Below are positions 62,566 to 64,000 of a stretch of 64,000 bases of DNA, piece by piece. Each line of letters starts with the position of its first letter. The stretch's first letter is position 1. The stretch spans positions 124,001 to 188,000 of the forward strand of contig JAUNHH010000004.1 of the NCBI GenBank assembly GCA_030524055.1, in the 5' to 3' direction. This stretch comes from Actinomycetaceae bacterium (GTDB taxonomy: Bacteria > Actinomycetota > Actinomycetes > Actinomycetales > Actinomycetaceae). A model generated the notes under the pieces. That model was not told where the DNA came from. It searched no databases and worked only from the letters and a program-made list of their open reading frames with translations. The position numbers and the translations under genes were made by a program.

Positions 62566-63225
62566 ATGTCCACATTGCCACGCCTTCAAATAGCCCTCGA
62601 CACCACTGATATGCCGACTGCGTTGGGCCCCCTCAATAAAGCCATTGACCACATTGACATTATTGAGTGCGGAACAATCCTTATTCTCAGTGAAGGACTC
62701 CATGCAGTGCGCGCTATTCGTGCCCTGTACCCGGATACTCCGATTCTGGCCGATGTTCGTATTGCTGAAGCCGGCTCCAAAATCTCCCGTCTCGCATTTG
62801 AAGCCGGTGCCACATTAGTGTCCTGCGTGGCCGGGGCATCAATGACGACGATTGAGCAGGTCTGCGCAGTCGCTAAAGAATTCGGCGGCGAAGTACAAGT
62901 CGAATTAGCAGACGAATGGTATGACGTTGAACGTGCCCGCGCTTGGCATAACGTTGGCGTTGAGCATGTCATTGTCAAACGCTCCCGCGATAAAGAAGCG
63001 GCAGGGGATTTATCGTGGAATCCCGATGATATTGCCCGGGTTGCTGAATTGGCAGATATTGGCTTTACAGTCACAATTACCGGCGGAGTTTCCCCTAAAG
63101 ATCTCCCCGTTTTTGCTGGCAGCCCAGTCGGTATTGTCATTGCTGGACGCTCGATTGTTGCCGCAGAAAACCCCGCCGAAGCAGCTGCTGAATTGCGTAC
63201 CGCAATTGCTGAGGTCTGGTCATGA
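62566..63225 (+). CDS. UlaD-like 3-keto-L-gulonate-6-phosphate decarboxylase family enzyme (altered active site)
   Basis: A 219-residue OMPDC-suprafamily protein. The body matches UlaD closely: IDIIECGTILILSEG, AKEFGGEVQVELADEW, KRSRDKEAAG, FTVTITGGVSPKDLPVF and GIVIAGRSI. The catalytic triplet, however, reads ADVRIAEAG where UlaD has the D-x-K-x-x-D pattern, so Lys becomes Arg (residue 65) and Asp becomes Glu (68). The UlaD His in HRSRD is Lys here (138). The first Asp (63) is kept. Substrate or reaction may therefore differ. The gene ends in an ATGA overlap with UlaE. Confidence 0.8.
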   Translation: MSTLPRLQIALDTTDMPTALGPLNKAIDHIDIIECGTILILSEGLHAVRAIRALYPDTPILADVRIAEAGSKISRLAFEAGATLVSCVAGASMTTIEQVCAVAKEFGGEVQVELADEWYDVERARAWHNVGVEHVIVKRSRDKEAAGDLSWNPDDIARVAELADIGFTVTITGGVSPKDLPVFAGSPVGIVIAGRSIVAAENPAEAAAELRTAIAEVWS

Positions 63226-64000
63226 CTGCCCTCGTCGATGGAATTAGCCTTGGCATATACGAAAAGGCTCTCATCGGGGACCCAGATGAAGAAAAACGTG
63301 ACTGGAATGCCTGGTTTGCTCAGGTTCCTCAGGCAGGTTTTTCCTTTGTGGACCTTTCCATTGATGAATCGGAGCAACGGGAAGCCCGTTTGCAATGGAC
63401 TCCACGTCAATGTGTGGCTATTCGCCACGCAGCTGACAATGCGGGCACCACTATTGGTGGAATATGCCTGTCAATCCATCGTAAAGTCGGCCCGGGCAGC
63501 GCCGATCCTGCGGTGCGGCAAAAAGCCCGCGACATTATGGCTCGTGGCCTGCAGGTCTGCCATGATCTGGGTGTGGGCGTCATCCAGATTGCTGGCTACT
63601 ACTGCTACTACGAAGATCCCCACCCGGACGCAGAACGGTGGTATGCGCAGATGCTTGCCGATGCTGTGCCAATGGCAGCGCGCCTTGGAGTGATTATGGG
63701 GATTGAGAATGTTGATGGGCACGATGTCACCTCGATTGCGAAAGCAATGGAGTTTGTTCATCAGGTGAATTCTCCCTGGCTTCAGGTTTATCCAGACTTG
63801 GGCAATATTGTCGAACAGGGTAAGGATCCGTTAGCTGACTTAGAAGCAGGCCGCAATCATATGGTGGCAATGCACGCCAAAGATGTGCGCCAAGGGGAGC
63901 CTCGACGCGTTGATATGGGAACCGGTATTGTCGATTGGGACTTGAGTTTCCAGGTCCTTAAAGCCCAAGGTTGGGCTGGCCGTCTCATGATCGAGATGTG
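63222..64000 (+). CDS. ulaE: L-ribulose-5-phosphate 3-epimerase (UlaE/SgbU family), cut by window end
   Basis: At least 259 residues; the stop lies beyond the window. The xylose-isomerase-like barrel shows the metal ligands expected in UlaE: Glu about 162 (GIENVDG), Asp 192 (YPDLGNI), His 218 (MHAKDVR) and Glu 258 (MIEM). It turns a ketopentose-phosphate such as L-xylulose-5-phosphate into L-ribulose-5-phosphate. The ATG overlaps the UlaD-like stop. Pathway partners (UlaF, transporter) may follow outside. Confidence 0.85.
   Translation, partial: MTALVDGISLGIYEKALIGDPDEEKRDWNAWFAQVPQAGFSFVDLSIDESEQREARLQWTPRQCVAIRHAADNAGTTIGGICLSIHRKVGPGSADPAVRQKARDIMARGLQVCHDLGVGVIQIAGYYCYYEDPHPDAERWYAQMLADAVPMAARLGVIMGIENVDGHDVTSIAKAMEFVHQVNSPWLQVYPDLGNIVEQGKDPLADLEAGRNHMVAMHAKDVRQGEPRRVDMGTGIVDWDLSFQVLKAQGWAGRLMIEM

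Overview
The window is chromosomal DNA of a moderately GC-rich actinobacterium, most like the Actinomycetaceae (Actinomyces/Schaalia group). The signs are the order mtrA-mtrB-lpqB-comF-hpf-secA, the Kgd-type fused 2-oxoglutarate dehydrogenase, a SigH/RsrA redox sigma-anti-sigma pair, the actinobacterial 24-residue ribosomal protein bL37, and several actinobacteria-only families (DUF3499, DUF5719, DUF6318, DUF6912, Rv3235). I cannot name the species. No rRNA, prophage, insertion sequence or CRISPR array is visible; one tRNA gene (Arg-CCG) is present.

Layout. 1-3.4 kb: end of a glycosyltransferase-like membrane protein, DUF5719, a zincin without its zinc motif, DUF3499. 3.5-11.1 kb: RDD and SpoIIM-like membrane proteins, then a tightly overlapping minus-strand operon (GDPD-type membrane protein, DUF4129, DUF4350, MoxR ATPase, DUF58). 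11.2-20.4 kb: MtrAB two-component system, LpqB, ComF, ribosome hibernation factor, SecA. 20.5-26.3 kb: Rv3235-like and LysM proteins, a BldC-like regulator, SAF and CpaE-like proteins, DUF6912. 26.3-41.3 kb: SbcCD nuclease, inositol-phosphatase family enzyme, class I amidotransferase, RsgA, AroA, DoxX, SigH/RsrA, bL37, SGNH hydrolase, Kgd. 41.6-43.2 kb: a small autoregulated-looking cassette of CPBP protease, membrane protein and two duplicated HTH regulators. 43.4-51.4 kb: two CNNM transporters, M23 peptidase, GDPD, NhaD antiporter, an Asp/Pro-rich membrane protein. 51.8-57.1 kb: tRNA-Arg, RpiB, Nramp transporter, ArgS, LysA. 57.4-60.4 kb: an accessory cluster of DUF6318 and PKD-like envelope proteins. 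60.4-64 kb: a SorC regulator diverging from a phosphorylated-sugar operon (PTE-family hydrolase, UlaD-like, UlaE), cut by the window end.

The most striking non-gene signal is a short asymmetric word, ACGAGGGCGGGGC, whose 10-base core occurs about 28 times in 64 kb on both strands. It lies in genes and between them, and in three places it is arranged as an inverted pair forming a hairpin. This resembles the distribution of DNA uptake sequences in Neisseria and Pasteurellaceae, but Chi-like or architecture roles are also possible. Two further unexplained structures are a three-plus-three array of 20-bp-spaced boxes upstream of secA and a pair of inverted ~195-bp intergenic elements at 48.4 and 51.6 kb. 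The sugar operon is also odd: its UlaD-like enzyme has substitutions at three catalytic positions, and a PTE-family protein stands where a lactonase would be expected.
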